The notes under the pieces are model-generated. The model saw only the letters and a program-made list of their open reading frames with translations, ran no database searches and was not told the DNA's origin. From JAFGLZ01 sp964390905 (GTDB taxonomy: Bacteria; Planctomycetota; Phycisphaerae; UBA1845; JAFGLZ01), in contig CAYMLO010000002.1 of NCBI GenBank assembly GCA_964390905.1, positions 62,001-126,000 of the forward strand: a stretch of DNA of 64,000 nucleotides. The letters run 5' to 3'. Numbering within the stretch: position 1 is the first letter of the stretch; every line of letters starts with the position of its first letter. Below are positions 17,606 to 26,254 of the stretch, piece by piece. A program made the position numbers and the translations under genes.

Positions 17606-18427
17606 ATGGCGCACGACATGGGCATGGTGTCGCTCTGCCTGGTGGCGCTCTGGGCGCCTGCCGTTGAGGTCCGGGCATCGTCTGAGGGGGACCAGGCTCT
17701 GGAGCGCCTATGCAAGCGGCTCGATGAATGCTACCCGGAAGTGTATTCCTGCGAGATTCGCGCGTCGTTGCTGGCGGACTTCCTGGCGAGGAACGGATTG
17801 CCCAGGGGTCTGTGCCCGCTGCTCGGGATCACCTGCGGGCCCGGGAAGACATCGAGCTTCGAGTTGACACTTCCTCCCAGGGCCCCTTCCTTCCTGAGCG
17901 GGCAACTAAAACGACTGATGCCGACCGACAAACGCCCTGCCGGCGCGCGGCAGGGCGCCGTCGATGCCTACTTGAACAGCATCCTGAGCATCGCCAACCC
18001 TCGAGCCCTTGCCGCCAATCTGCTCGAGGTACGTCGGCGTGCGAGGAAGCTCACGGTGTCGGAGCACAGGGCCGATGGGAAACGATTCGAGGTGATCGAT
18101 TTCGCGGACCTATGCATGCCGGTTTCCATGCTGGGACATCTGCTCCGGATGAAGCTCTGGGTTGGCACCGACGGCCTAATCCACCGGGCAACACTCTACA
18201 CCAGCCTGCATGGGATGTTGGACATGCGTGTGGAGCATGGCGACCTGGAAGATACTTCCGGCCGACGTCTGAAGGTACCGGTGCGCATAAGGATTTTGCC
18301 GATCCTCTCGGAGCATCCGCCCACACCGACGAATCCGCTCGTGATCGAGTTCCTGAACGGTCGTATTCCGAGGAAAGGCAGCGACACGGTGCAAGGCAAC
18401 AAGGCCAACGAGAGGGCCGAGAAATGA
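17606..18427 (+). CDS. Exported protein of unknown function, coupled to metallophosphoesterase
   Basis: About 273 residues. The start is uncertain: ATG 17606, a GTG at 17591, or ATGs at 17618 and 17624 are all in frame and none has a clear ribosome binding site. The N-terminus MGMVSLCLVALWAPAVEVRA is a plausible signal peptide, and the mature part starts with a helix (QALERLCKRLDECYPEVYSCEI). The middle and end have alternating strands (HRATLYTSLHGMLDMRVEHGDLED, VPVRIRILPILSE) that remind one of LolA/outer-membrane lipoprotein-sorting-type folds, but there is no clear motif. The stop overlaps the ATG of the metallophosphoesterase (ATGA), so the two are translationally coupled. Function unknown. 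Confidence 0.7.
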   Translation: MAHDMGMVSLCLVALWAPAVEVRASSEGDQALERLCKRLDECYPEVYSCEIRASLLADFLARNGLPRGLCPLLGITCGPGKTSSFELTLPPRAPSFLSGQLKRLMPTDKRPAGARQGAVDAYLNSILSIANPRALAANLLEVRRRARKLTVSEHRADGKRFEVIDFADLCMPVSMLGHLLRMKLWVGTDGLIHRATLYTSLHGMLDMRVEHGDLEDTSGRRLKVPVRIRILPILSEHPPTPTNPLVIEFLNGRIPRKGSDTVQGNKANERAEK

Positions 18428-19899
18428 GTCGGGGGTCCGTTACGGAAGCGGCGCTGCCGCGAGCTGCGGTGTGGTGGGTCGGCGTCCTGTCCGTCGCGGC
18501 TTCGATCCATCCGAAGGCCCTCTGCGCGCAAGCCCCGGCCGCCCGACCCCCGCAACAGCCGTACAACGAGGAAATGATCCGAAAGCTGGCGCGCAAGGCG
18601 CAGCCTGAAACGTTCGCGTTCGCTGTCCTCGGGGATGTCCACGGCAACTATCCTGTGATGAGCCAGATCCTCGAGCAGATGGCCCCCTACAAGCCGGACC
18701 TGTGCGTCCAGATAGGAGACCTCTTTGGCGGAAGAAAGGGGAATCGGCCCTTCGAATCGTATGTCGCGTGCCTGCGCAAGGGAGGCATTCCCTGCCTGAC
18801 CGTTGTGGGCAACCACGACGTACACGCCGGGGCACGGGAGGATTTCCGCCGGTACATCGGTCGCGAGGACGTGTACTTCGATTACGGCCCGGCGCGCTTC
18901 ATCCTGCTCGATACGTCCCGCCGATGGCTCTCGACGAAGCAGCTCGAGTGGTTCGGCAGTTGCCTCAAGACGTCCAAGCGCAAGTTCGTCTTTACGCATA
19001 TGCCGCCCTACCTCGGCAACTGGTGGATGAACGCTTTCCACGGCGGGTCAGCCCCGTTCCTTCGTCTCTGCGCCGAGTACAACGTCGAGCACGTCTTTGT
19101 GGGTCACCTGCACGTGCTCGATTGGACCGTCTATGAGGGCGTGCCCTTCACGTGTACGGGCGTCGGCGGCATCAAGCCATCCTACGCGCCCATGGGCGTG
19201 CCGTTCAGGGGATTCGTGCTCGTACGGGTGACCGCGGAAGGCTCCGACACAAAGGCGGTACGCTATAGCCAGACCGGCCAGAAGCGGGGATACCTGCGCC
19301 CGCTCCATTCCTATCGGGTTTCCCCAGCCGTCCCAAGGAAGACTGTGTCGAGACGATTCCCTTCCTGGGTGCGATCGGGCTCCGGCAGGTTTACCGTGAT
19401 GGGCGAGGACGTGCTGGTCGGCGTGGGTGAGCAAAGGGCGGAGGGGGCGGCCGCTCGTGCGGGGCAGAAGCAACGGGCCATTTCGCGTGCTCGGGCCGCC
19501 CTCCAGGATGAGATCGAGCGACACGTCGCCGAGCTGATGCGTGACACGACCTACGCCGCGGCGAAGTACACCGATCCAGACGGCAACGAGACCATGGAAT
19601 ACGTCCACACGGTTTCGAAGGCCGTCGCCTACGCCTGCCTGGACGAAGCTCGTGTCCAACACACCTGGACCGACCCGCAAGACGCCACGACCTTCGTGGG
19701 CGCGTCGTGCCCGCTGGAGGTCATCTGGAAGCAAACCAAGACCTCTGCGCGTCGACTTGCCCTGGCGCCGCGCACATCAGACATGGCGCTGAGTCCAGGG
19801 AAGGTCTTCGGCAAGCACCTGGGCGCCGCCGTGCGGCTTCTTTCCAAAGAGATCACAAGACGCCGCGAGCAACCCTCCGAAGACGCCAAGGGGCGCTAG
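18424..19899 (+). CDS. Exported calcineurin-like metallophosphoesterase with C-terminal extra domain
   Basis: A 491-residue protein. A signal peptide (VWWVGVLSVAASIHPKALCA) is followed by the full set of metallophosphoesterase motifs: GDVHGN, QIGD, VGNHDVH, FTHMPP and VGHLH, so the two-metal site looks intact. This catalytic part occupies residues about 55-290. The last 170 residues are separate: a helix beginning QRAISRARAALQDEIERHVAELM and then strands around VQHTWTDPQDATTFVGASCPL, which faintly resemble the LPP20/FlgT type of domain. The ATG at 18424 overlaps the stop of the preceding exported protein. Likely a periplasmic phosphoesterase; the substrate is unknown. Frames reading further upstream overlap the previous gene and are rejected. 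Confidence 0.88.
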   Translation: MSRGSVTEAALPRAAVWWVGVLSVAASIHPKALCAQAPAARPPQQPYNEEMIRKLARKAQPETFAFAVLGDVHGNYPVMSQILEQMAPYKPDLCVQIGDLFGGRKGNRPFESYVACLRKGGIPCLTVVGNHDVHAGAREDFRRYIGREDVYFDYGPARFILLDTSRRWLSTKQLEWFGSCLKTSKRKFVFTHMPPYLGNWWMNAFHGGSAPFLRLCAEYNVEHVFVGHLHVLDWTVYEGVPFTCTGVGGIKPSYAPMGVPFRGFVLVRVTAEGSDTKAVRYSQTGQKRGYLRPLHSYRVSPAVPRKTVSRRFPSWVRSGSGRFTVMGEDVLVGVGEQRAEGAAARAGQKQRAISRARAALQDEIERHVAELMRDTTYAAAKYTDPDGNETMEYVHTVSKAVAYACLDEARVQHTWTDPQDATTFVGASCPLEVIWKQTKTSARRLALAPRTSDMALSPGKVFGKHLGAAVRLLSKEITRRREQPSEDAKGR

Positions 19900-20051
19900 G
19901 ATCGTAGGGGCTGTCGGCATCTCACGCTCCGGCCCACTGCAGACACGGGGGCTCATCCTGTCACCAACCCGGCCTCAGAACTCGTCATCATTCCGGGTCA
20001 GAACTCGAAACGTCGCTGCCGTGGGAGTGTCTTTGCGGAAGGAACACGCCT

Positions 20052-20240
20052 CTACGGAAGCGGCACGCCAAGCTGCTTGCAGATCAATTGGGCGAGGAAG
20101 TCGCTGATCTCGCGATGTCGAGGGATTGTGGTCTGTCGCGCGTGGTCGGCAAGGCTTACGTAGCGGGAATGCTTCCTGCCTTCGCGCAGCAGCACGCAGC
20201 CATGGTCTTCGAGGTGCTTGATGAGGTCGCGGCGCTTCAC
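20052..20240 (-). CDS. hicA: HicA-type toxin (mRNA interferase)
   Basis: 62 residues, beginning MKRRDLIKHLEDHGCVLLREG with a GTG start at 20240. The dsRBD-like HicA fold and the catalytic His (GRKHSRYVSL) are recognisable. HicA proteins cleave mRNA and are inhibited by HicB. The GTG overlaps the stop of hicB by four bases (GTGA), so the toxin is made only after its antitoxin, and the order is hicB-hicA. The length is normal for the family. Confidence 0.88.
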   Translation of the reverse strand: MKRRDLIKHLEDHGCVLLREGRKHSRYVSLADHARQTTIPRHREISDFLAQLICKQLGVPLP

Positions 20241-20446
20241 ACGCGGATCTTCTCGCGTCGGATCTGGGCATCCGGCAGGGGTTCAAGGTCGACGGGCTTG
20301 AGCATCAGACGGATCGCGTCCTTGAGGTTGGCTCGGGCCTCCGCGAGCGTCCGGCCCTCAGTCAGCGCGCCGGGAACGTCCTCGGACCACGCGACCCACC
20401 ACTTGCCGCGCTTCAAGAATGTCGCACCGTACGTCTTCATACCCAT
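20237..20446 (-). CDS. hicB: HicB-type antitoxin (partial RNase H-like fold)
   Basis: 69 residues, MGMKTYGATFLKRGKWWVAWSED. The HicB landmarks are the strand-strand-helix core, DVPGALTEGRTLAEARANLKDAI. It ends shortly after the core and has no C-terminal helix-turn-helix or ribbon-helix-helix, so it belongs to the short HicB class that neutralises HicA without an obvious DNA-binding part. It is transcribed first, overlapping hicA by 4 bp. The next gene upstream on the same strand, gntP-like, ends 42 bases away. Confidence 0.85.
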   Translation of the reverse strand: MGMKTYGATFLKRGKWWVAWSEDVPGALTEGRTLAEARANLKDAIRLMLKPVDLEPLPDAQIRREKIRV

Positions 20447-20488
20447 ACGTTACCAATCCCGGCGGACAGCAGCAACCTGCGGTATCGG

Positions 20489-21829
20489 TCACAGAACAAG
20501 CAGGCTGATGATCCAAACGGTGATGGCGGCGACGCCGCCCTCGACGAACGTGCCTAGCGTCTGCAGTCTGTAACCGTCCTTGACGCTCATCCGGGACAGC
20601 TGCGTGACCACCCAGAAGAAGCTGTCGTTGGCGTGGCTGACGACCATCGACCCCGCGCCGATCGATACGACGACGAGGGCCCGGGCCGTCGGGGCCTCCA
20701 GGCCGAGCGCGCCGAGAAGCGGCGCGACGATGCCGGCCGTCGTGAGCATCGCCACGGTAGACGAACCCTGCGCCGTCTTGAGCGCGGCGGCAATCAGGAA
20801 GGGCAGGCAGATACTCAGGTTCGTATCCGCCAGGGACTCCTTGACGACGTCGCTGATGCCGGACTTCTTGAGAACCTCCGCGAACGCGCCGCCGCAACCG
20901 GTGATGATGATGATCGTCGCGGCGGCGAGGACGGCGTCACCGACCCATCCGGACGCAGAGAGCATCTCGGTCGTCAACCGCTTCGGCAACAACAACGCCA
21001 AGGCTACGCCCAGCAACAGGGCGACGACTGGCTGGCCGACGAAGCCGATGAACGTCGCGGCGGGGCCCTGGCCGAACGGATGGCTCGGGATCTCGCCGAT
21101 CGACCTCAGCACGATGAGGACGATGGGCAGGAGGATCGGCGCGATCGACTTGGCCGCCGACGGGGCCTCGGGGCCGGGTTCGTCCGAACCGGACTCCGTT
21201 GAGATCGGCCCCGGGTCGATGTGGACCCGACCGGCGGCCTTCACGGCGAAGAGCCAACCGGCCGCCAGGGCAATCACGCTGACCACCAACCCCCACAATA
21301 CGACCAGTCCGAGGTCGGCCTGCAGGATCCCCGCGGCGGCGATCGGGCCGGGCGTCGGCGGGACCATGGTGTGGGTGGCGTACAGGCCCAGACTCAACGC
21401 GATTGCGCTGGCCGCCAGCGAGATTCGCGCCCGCGACGACAGGGCCCGCGCCAGCGGAGACAGGATCACGAACCCGGAATCGCAGAACACCGGGATGCTG
21501 ACGACGTAGCCGACCGCGCTCATGGCCAGGGGGACATTCTTCCGGCCGACCAGCTTCAGTGTGCTCTGCGCCAAGCGGAACGCGCCGCCGGATCGTTCCA
21601 GGAACGTGCCGATGACCGACCCGGCCAGGATCACGATGCCGATCTTGCCGATCGTATCGCCAAACCCGAAGTTGATGGCCTTGACGACGTCCGCCAGGGA
21701 CAGCTTCTGACAACCGATGCCATACCCAAACGCGGCGATCAGCAGGGCGAGGAACGGATGCAGCTTCAGTCGCGTGGTCGCAAGGACCACGAAGACGACG
21801 GCCAGCAAGAGGAGGAGCAACAACTGCAT
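20489..21829 (-). CDS. GntP-family permease
   Basis: A 446-residue integral membrane protein with about 12-14 hydrophobic segments and GntP hallmarks: FGFGDTIGKIGIVILAGSVIG, the SIPVFCDSGFVILSPL motif, and ATHTMVPPTPGPIAAAGIL. The family are H+-coupled symporters for gluconate and related sugar acids. It starts 6 bases after the stop of the glycosidase/LamG gene, so it is in that operon. Inference: import of a sugar acid or aldonate, possibly derived from rhamnose or another deoxyhexose, given the neighbours. Confidence 0.92.
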   Translation of the reverse strand: MQLLLLLLLAVVFVVLATTRLKLHPFLALLIAAFGYGIGCQKLSLADVVKAINFGFGDTIGKIGIVILAGSVIGTFLERSGGAFRLAQSTLKLVGRKNVPLAMSAVGYVVSIPVFCDSGFVILSPLARALSSRARISLAASAIALSLGLYATHTMVPPTPGPIAAAGILQADLGLVVLWGLVVSVIALAAGWLFAVKAAGRVHIDPGPISTESGSDEPGPEAPSAAKSIAPILLPIVLIVLRSIGEIPSHPFGQGPAATFIGFVGQPVVALLLGVALALLLPKRLTTEMLSASGWVGDAVLAAATIIIITGCGGAFAEVLKKSGISDVVKESLADTNLSICLPFLIAAALKTAQGSSTVAMLTTAGIVAPLLGALGLEAPTARALVVVSIGAGSMVVSHANDSFFWVVTQLSRMSVKDGYRLQTLGTFVEGGVAAITVWIISLLVL

Positions 21830-21835
21830 GGGAAC

Positions 21836-24496
21836 TCACCCCTGGGTGGACTTCGATGCACACCAGCACTGATGGACGCGCTTCTTGTGCGGGTCCTTGG
21901 ATTCGGCATAAGTCCCGAGCACCTTGCTCAGCCCGTCGCACAGCTTGACGGCTGTCTCGACGTAGCATTTGTCCGCCGCGTGTTGCGACGCGTCCGGCAA
22001 GCGCTGGATCTTGCCCTCAGCCAGCAACCGGTGACGGGCCTGGAGCGTCGCGACGGCCTCAACGGCCAGCCTGGCGTGGGCGGCTTCGTAGCTGTCGCCC
22101 AGCCCCGCGGCCTCCAGCTTGTCGCAGAAGCGTCCCAGATGATCGTAAAACGCCCGCAGACGCTCGACCGACCCCGGGCCCTTCGCGGGTCCAGCCGGGC
22201 AGGACGCCACCTGCCTGCCGTTGACGTACAGCCTCAGCTCTCCTCGGGCGTCGAACGTCGCAGCCACATGTGACCAGGTGTCGGGCGGCAGGTTGGCGCG
22301 GTGCGTGATGTGGCCCTGCTGTGTGATGAGCCGCAGCGAATTGCCCGGATGCGTATCGAGCAGGTAGTTGTCCGACGTCCCCACCGTCGACTTGTCGATG
22401 ATCCTCCCGCCCCCCGATGGTAGCTTCTTGGGCGAGACCCAGGCGGACAGCGTGTAGGCGTCGGTCAGGATCAACTCGGGATTGTGGGCCACCTCGACGT
22501 ATCCCTCACCGGTCAGTCGGATCGCCTTGCCCCCAGGTCCGCCGGGGCCGGCTGCGTCGACGACGTCGACCTTGCCGACGAGCTTGGTCGAGAGGCTGCC
22601 GGGCCTCAGGTCGTCGAACGTCCAGTCCGCAACTCGCGCAGGATCCTTGGCCAGTGCCGCGTCGTCGTTTCGGGCCAGTGCGGCGATCTCGTCGGGCTTG
22701 AGCGCCCTGCGGAAAATCCGCGCCCGGCCGATGTCGCCGATGAAACGGCTCTTGCCGTTGCTGTCCGCGCCGATCCGCAGGGGCCGCGGCTGCGGTCCTA
22801 GTGATTTGGCCAACCACGCGCAGTTCCAGAACTCGCCGGTCACAGTTGGCAAGACGACCCGCGCCGTCGGCCTGCGCGCGGCGCGTACGGGCTTTGCGTC
22901 ACCCAGCATGATCTGGATCTGCGCGGCCTCCGGCGTCTCGTCGTAGGGAAGGAAGACAGATTTGGAGTCGAAGTGCTTCCAGGGCTTGCCGTTGACCGTG
23001 ACGGCCGTGACCGGTCCCCGGCCGACCGTCGACAGGAACACCTGCTTGTTGCCGAATCGGATGGCGAACCGCTGCGTCAGCTCGACGATGCCCGGCGGAA
23101 TGTGCGGCAGGATCGTCAGGCCGTCGGCGCGGTAGAGGTATTCGAACAGTCCGCGGATCAGGGCCGCCGGCGCACCGAACGTGTCGTAGCAGCAGTTGAT
23201 GGGCTGATGGGGCTGGTAGACCGCAGCGCCGAAGTCGACCAGCGGATTGTCCATCCGGAAGCGACGGGCGAAGTCGAGGATCCGTTTCATGGATCGCCGC
23301 GCATCTTCGTACCTGCCCAGGCGGGAGTAGGCCATCATCATCCGCGCCTCGCACGTCGTCCAATGCCCGCCGTTCACCCAATGCCCGAACTTCCAGATGC
23401 CGCCCAGCTTCTCGTGATACGTGTCGTCGAGCGATGGGTGATTCGTGATGATCAGGTCATGACGCCGCAGCCCGGGGATGGCGGCGATCTTGGCGTAGAT
23501 TCTTGCTGCCTGGGCATCGTCAATGACACGGAAGCAAATGGCGTCGTGGTTGCAGACGGCCTCGAAGTAGCCGTGCTTCGCCGCACCGTACACGCCGTGC
23601 CGGGTTCCGTCCGGGTCGAGTGACTTGATGAAGTACCCCTCATCGGTCGTCAGTGCGGGCAACCCCTTGCGGGCCAGATCGCGGCGGCGTTCGTATCGGG
23701 CAGCCTTGTCCGGATGGCCCGCGAGCTTCTCCAGCTCGATCAGCCGGTCGAGCGCGGCGATGGTCGTGATCGACAGACCGGCCAGATACGCCTTGTCATA
23801 CGTCCCATCAGGGCGTTTCCAGCCCGCGTAGCTGGGCGCGAGCAGGTTGCCGGCCGGTCCCGCCAGAAACAGGTTGTTGTTCGGATCACGCCGCGACTCG
23901 ATGAAGTTTGCGCAGCGCTCGAGCATGGGCAGGTAGTGCGCGATCGCGCGGGCGTCCCGGCTGATCAGGAGCAGTTCGGCCTGCATGAGCAGCCCGGCGG
24001 CCGTGAACTCCATCCCCCAATCGTGGATGTCCGTCCGCCCGTCGCCCTGTTTGTAGACGATCCACCCCGGGCAGGCCGCGTCGCAGAGGCTGCCGTCCGG
24101 CGCCTTCCAGTCCTTCGCGCCCACCCGCTTGCCGTCGCCCATCTGGTTGAACCACAGGTCATGCGAGTTTTGCAGGAACGTGACGAAGGGCTCCTGATAG
24201 AACGGCAGCGCACAGTAGGTGGGTCCGTAGCTGTTCTGGATCCACCACGCGCCCCACGTCGGGCCCTCGACCAGGCCGTTCCACGCCGGCGTATACAGCA
24301 TCGCGACGTTCTGGAACTCCGGGTCCGGCTCGAACATCCGGCGCGCGATGTCGAGCATCTGCAAGTACGCGACGTCGCCCTGGCCGCAGTAAAACCGGCC
24401 CTCGAACGCGTCACCCGCCATCACGCTGCTCCCCGGACACCATGCGAGCACCAGCATCGTGCCAAGCGCCATAAGACGTCGTCGTCGGAACATCAT
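21836..24496 (-). CDS. Secreted six-hairpin glycosidase with LamG domain
   Basis: 886 residues from ATG 24496. GGAGG is only 2 bases before it, so the adjacent ATG 24493 (spacing 5) may be the true start; an in-frame GTG at 24523 is unlikely. The signal peptide is LMALGTMLVLAWCPGSSVMAG. Residues about 30-560 are an (alpha/alpha)6-type glycosidase domain of alpha-L-rhamnosidase/GH127-like flavour: WGAWWIQNSYGPTYCALPF, FEAVCNHDAICF, WVNGGHWTTCEARMMMAYSRLG, INCCYDTFGAPAALIRGL. A LamG domain (about 620-790; AYTLSAWVSPKKLPSGGG, WSHVAATFDARGELRLYVNG) and a short helical C-terminus follow. The neighbouring L-rhamnose mutarotase-like gene makes rhamnose-containing polysaccharide a reasonable substrate guess, but the family assignment is by eye. 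Confidence 0.87.
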   Translation of the reverse strand: MMFRRRRLMALGTMLVLAWCPGSSVMAGDAFEGRFYCGQGDVAYLQMLDIARRMFEPDPEFQNVAMLYTPAWNGLVEGPTWGAWWIQNSYGPTYCALPFYQEPFVTFLQNSHDLWFNQMGDGKRVGAKDWKAPDGSLCDAACPGWIVYKQGDGRTDIHDWGMEFTAAGLLMQAELLLISRDARAIAHYLPMLERCANFIESRRDPNNNLFLAGPAGNLLAPSYAGWKRPDGTYDKAYLAGLSITTIAALDRLIELEKLAGHPDKAARYERRRDLARKGLPALTTDEGYFIKSLDPDGTRHGVYGAAKHGYFEAVCNHDAICFRVIDDAQAARIYAKIAAIPGLRRHDLIITNHPSLDDTYHEKLGGIWKFGHWVNGGHWTTCEARMMMAYSRLGRYEDARRSMKRILDFARRFRMDNPLVDFGAAVYQPHQPINCCYDTFGAPAALIRGLFEYLYRADGLTILPHIPPGIVELTQRFAIRFGNKQVFLSTVGRGPVTAVTVNGKPWKHFDSKSVFLPYDETPEAAQIQIMLGDAKPVRAARRPTARVVLPTVTGEFWNCAWLAKSLGPQPRPLRIGADSNGKSRFIGDIGRARIFRRALKPDEIAALARNDDAALAKDPARVADWTFDDLRPGSLSTKLVGKVDVVDAAGPGGPGGKAIRLTGEGYVEVAHNPELILTDAYTLSAWVSPKKLPSGGGRIIDKSTVGTSDNYLLDTHPGNSLRLITQQGHITHRANLPPDTWSHVAATFDARGELRLYVNGRQVASCPAGPAKGPGSVERLRAFYDHLGRFCDKLEAAGLGDSYEAAHARLAVEAVATLQARHRLLAEGKIQRLPDASQHAADKCYVETAVKLCDGLSKVLGTYAESKDPHKKRVHQCWCASKSTQG

Positions 24497-24515
24497 TGCC
24501 TCCGTCGAGGACCCG

Positions 24516-24923
24516 TCAATCACAATGGAACACCTCTTGCATCGTCGCCCACCACTCGCCCTCGGCCCGGGTCGGCAGGGGCTGCTGGCAGGGCTCGCAG
24601 ACCTTCCACCATTCCTGCGTGGTCGGGTCAGCGGCCATCTTGGCCATGTCGGCCTTGAAGTCCTTGCCGTAGTACTCGAAGTAGCTGAACAGGTATCCGT
24701 CCTTGTGATAGATCGAGTAGTTGCGGATGTTGCACTCGCGGATCATCTTGAGCACACCAGGCCACACGTCCGCGTGCAGGCGCTTGTACTCGGCGAGCTT
24801 CTCGGGCCGAACCTTGATCACCGAGCCGTAACGCTGTGGCTTGGCACAGCCGGCGACGAAACACGTCAGCCAGACGCACAGACACGCCGCTGAAAGTCCC
24901 CCCGTCACAAACCGTTGTCTCAT
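24516..24923 (-). CDS. L-rhamnose mutarotase-like lipoprotein
   Basis: 135 residues. Start ATG 24923 with GGGAGGTG upstream. An N-terminal signal ends in a lipobox, VAG-Cys26, so the protein should be a membrane-anchored lipoprotein. The rest (residues 32-135) matches the RhaM dimeric alpha/beta fold: KLAEYKRLHADVWPGVL with His50, NYSIYHKDGYLFSYFEY, TTQEWWKVCEP and the C-terminal MQEVFHCD. RhaM interconverts alpha- and beta-L-rhamnose and is normally cytoplasmic. Here it lies between a UroD-family gene and a secreted glycosidase on the same strand, consistent with acting on rhamnose released outside the cytoplasm. Confidence 0.88.
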   Translation of the reverse strand: MRQRFVTGGLSAACLCVWLTCFVAGCAKPQRYGSVIKVRPEKLAEYKRLHADVWPGVLKMIRECNIRNYSIYHKDGYLFSYFEYYGKDFKADMAKMAADPTTQEWWKVCEPCQQPLPTRAEGEWWATMQEVFHCD

Positions 24924-24991
24924 GTCGCACCTCCCTACTCGAATTGCACTCCCCGGGAAGACACCGGACGAGTCAGCTGAACCTGCCAGCG

Positions 24992-26113
24992 CTAATACGC
25001 ACACTCCCTGGCTGCGTCCGCGTAGACCTTCAGGTTCTCGACCGGCGCGTCGAAGAAATGATCGGACATCGACAGGATGTAGCCGCCGTCCGGGCCGAAG
25101 CCCTCGAATAGCCGCTGCACCTCGGTGCGGATGTCCTGCTCGGTCCCGTCGGTGATGACGTTGAACTGATCCATCCCGCCGATCATGGCCACCTTGCCGC
25201 CGAAGGCCCGCCGGACCTTGTCCGGCTCGGTGATGTTGCCGCCCGTGCCGGGCGGCGTGAGGGTCTCGGAGGCGTCCGTCTCGTTCTCGACGATCAGGTC
25301 GAGGATGTGCATCATCCCACCGCACGTGTGGTACGTGGCGATATGTCCGGCCTCGTGGAGTGCCCGGTGCATCCGGCGGTCGTACGGCATGCAGAACTCG
25401 CGGTGCATGTCCGGCGAGATGACCGTATCGCTGGCCGCCCCGCCACCGGTCTCGATCAGGTCGAACTTCGCGCCGTCCAGCGATTCGGCGATGAACTGCA
25501 GCTTCTTGGCCAGCAGGATCTCCAACAGGCGGTGCACCCAGTCGGGGTGGTCGAACGCCTCCAGGATCAGGTCCTGGACGTCCATCAGACAACACGCATG
25601 CTGCCAGCAGCCCGCCTGATCTCCCCAGACGAACCCCCGCAAGATGCCGTCATTCCCGACCGTGTCGTACACGTCGGCCACCTTCTGCTTGTCCAGTTTG
25701 GTGACGGGCATGTACTGGTCGATCAGGTCGATGTCCTCAGGTCGCTTGATCATGTACTCCGTGATCCACGTCGTCGTCAGGTTGCCGCCGGTCTTGTAGG
25801 TCAGTTCGCCCTCGGGGGTCGTGATCGTGTGGTGCAGGATCTTGTTGCGGGGATTGGCGTCGATGACGTCGACCTCATCACGCCACTCCGGCGTCTGGAT
25901 CAGATACTGCTCGGCGTTGGGGATCCAGAACTGCCCCATCGCCTCGAAGTACTGGACGGCCGCGTCCATTCCCGTCGTTCGGAAGGCCGTCAGGTCGTCC
26001 ACCCCCCCCATATACGTGTCAAGGTGGTATCCCTGCCACTGGTGGAGCGTGACCGGCAGGCGATCCGGCTTCTCGCGGTGCAGCGCCCGCATCATTCGTT
26101 CTTTGGAAGTCAT
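24992..26113 (-). CDS. UroD-family corrinoid methyltransferase-like protein (first copy)
   Basis: A 373-residue protein starting at ATG 26113 (MTSKERMMRALHREKPDRLPV), with GGGAGGA upstream; the longer frame start at 26137 lacks support. The fold is uroporphyrinogen decarboxylase-like, but the zinc-ligand motif YHTCGGMMHILDLI is that of the MtaA/MtbA-type methyl-corrinoid methyltransferases rather than heme-pathway UroD, and the heme-pathway N-terminal substrate loop is not evident. A GGGAASDTVISPDMHREFCMPYDRRMH segment is typical of the group. Likely cytoplasmic methyl transfer to or from a corrinoid. No corrinoid protein is encoded in the window. First gene of the minus-strand operon with the mutarotase, glycosidase and permease. 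Confidence 0.85.
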   Translation of the reverse strand: MTSKERMMRALHREKPDRLPVTLHQWQGYHLDTYMGGVDDLTAFRTTGMDAAVQYFEAMGQFWIPNAEQYLIQTPEWRDEVDVIDANPRNKILHHTITTPEGELTYKTGGNLTTTWITEYMIKRPEDIDLIDQYMPVTKLDKQKVADVYDTVGNDGILRGFVWGDQAGCWQHACCLMDVQDLILEAFDHPDWVHRLLEILLAKKLQFIAESLDGAKFDLIETGGGAASDTVISPDMHREFCMPYDRRMHRALHEAGHIATYHTCGGMMHILDLIVENETDASETLTPPGTGGNITEPDKVRRAFGGKVAMIGGMDQFNVITDGTEQDIRTEVQRLFEGFGPDGGYILSMSDHFFDAPVENLKVYADAARECAY

Positions 26114-26254
26114 TTGAATCCTCCCGCGCCCCATCAATACCCGTGTTGGCAGGGCGTATCAAGTGGAGCATTGCCTTGCCAGGGGTGCGGCGGCAGAATG
26201 ATAGGGCATCACCGTGCGGTACCCTTAAGGATGGCCATGTAGAGGAGGAACGAG

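Noticed and set aside
24992..26113. Heme-biosynthesis uroporphyrinogen decarboxylase (hemE)
   Set aside because: The HTCGG zinc motif and neighbours fit the corrinoid methyltransferase-type branch; the same holds for the copy at 29726-30712.
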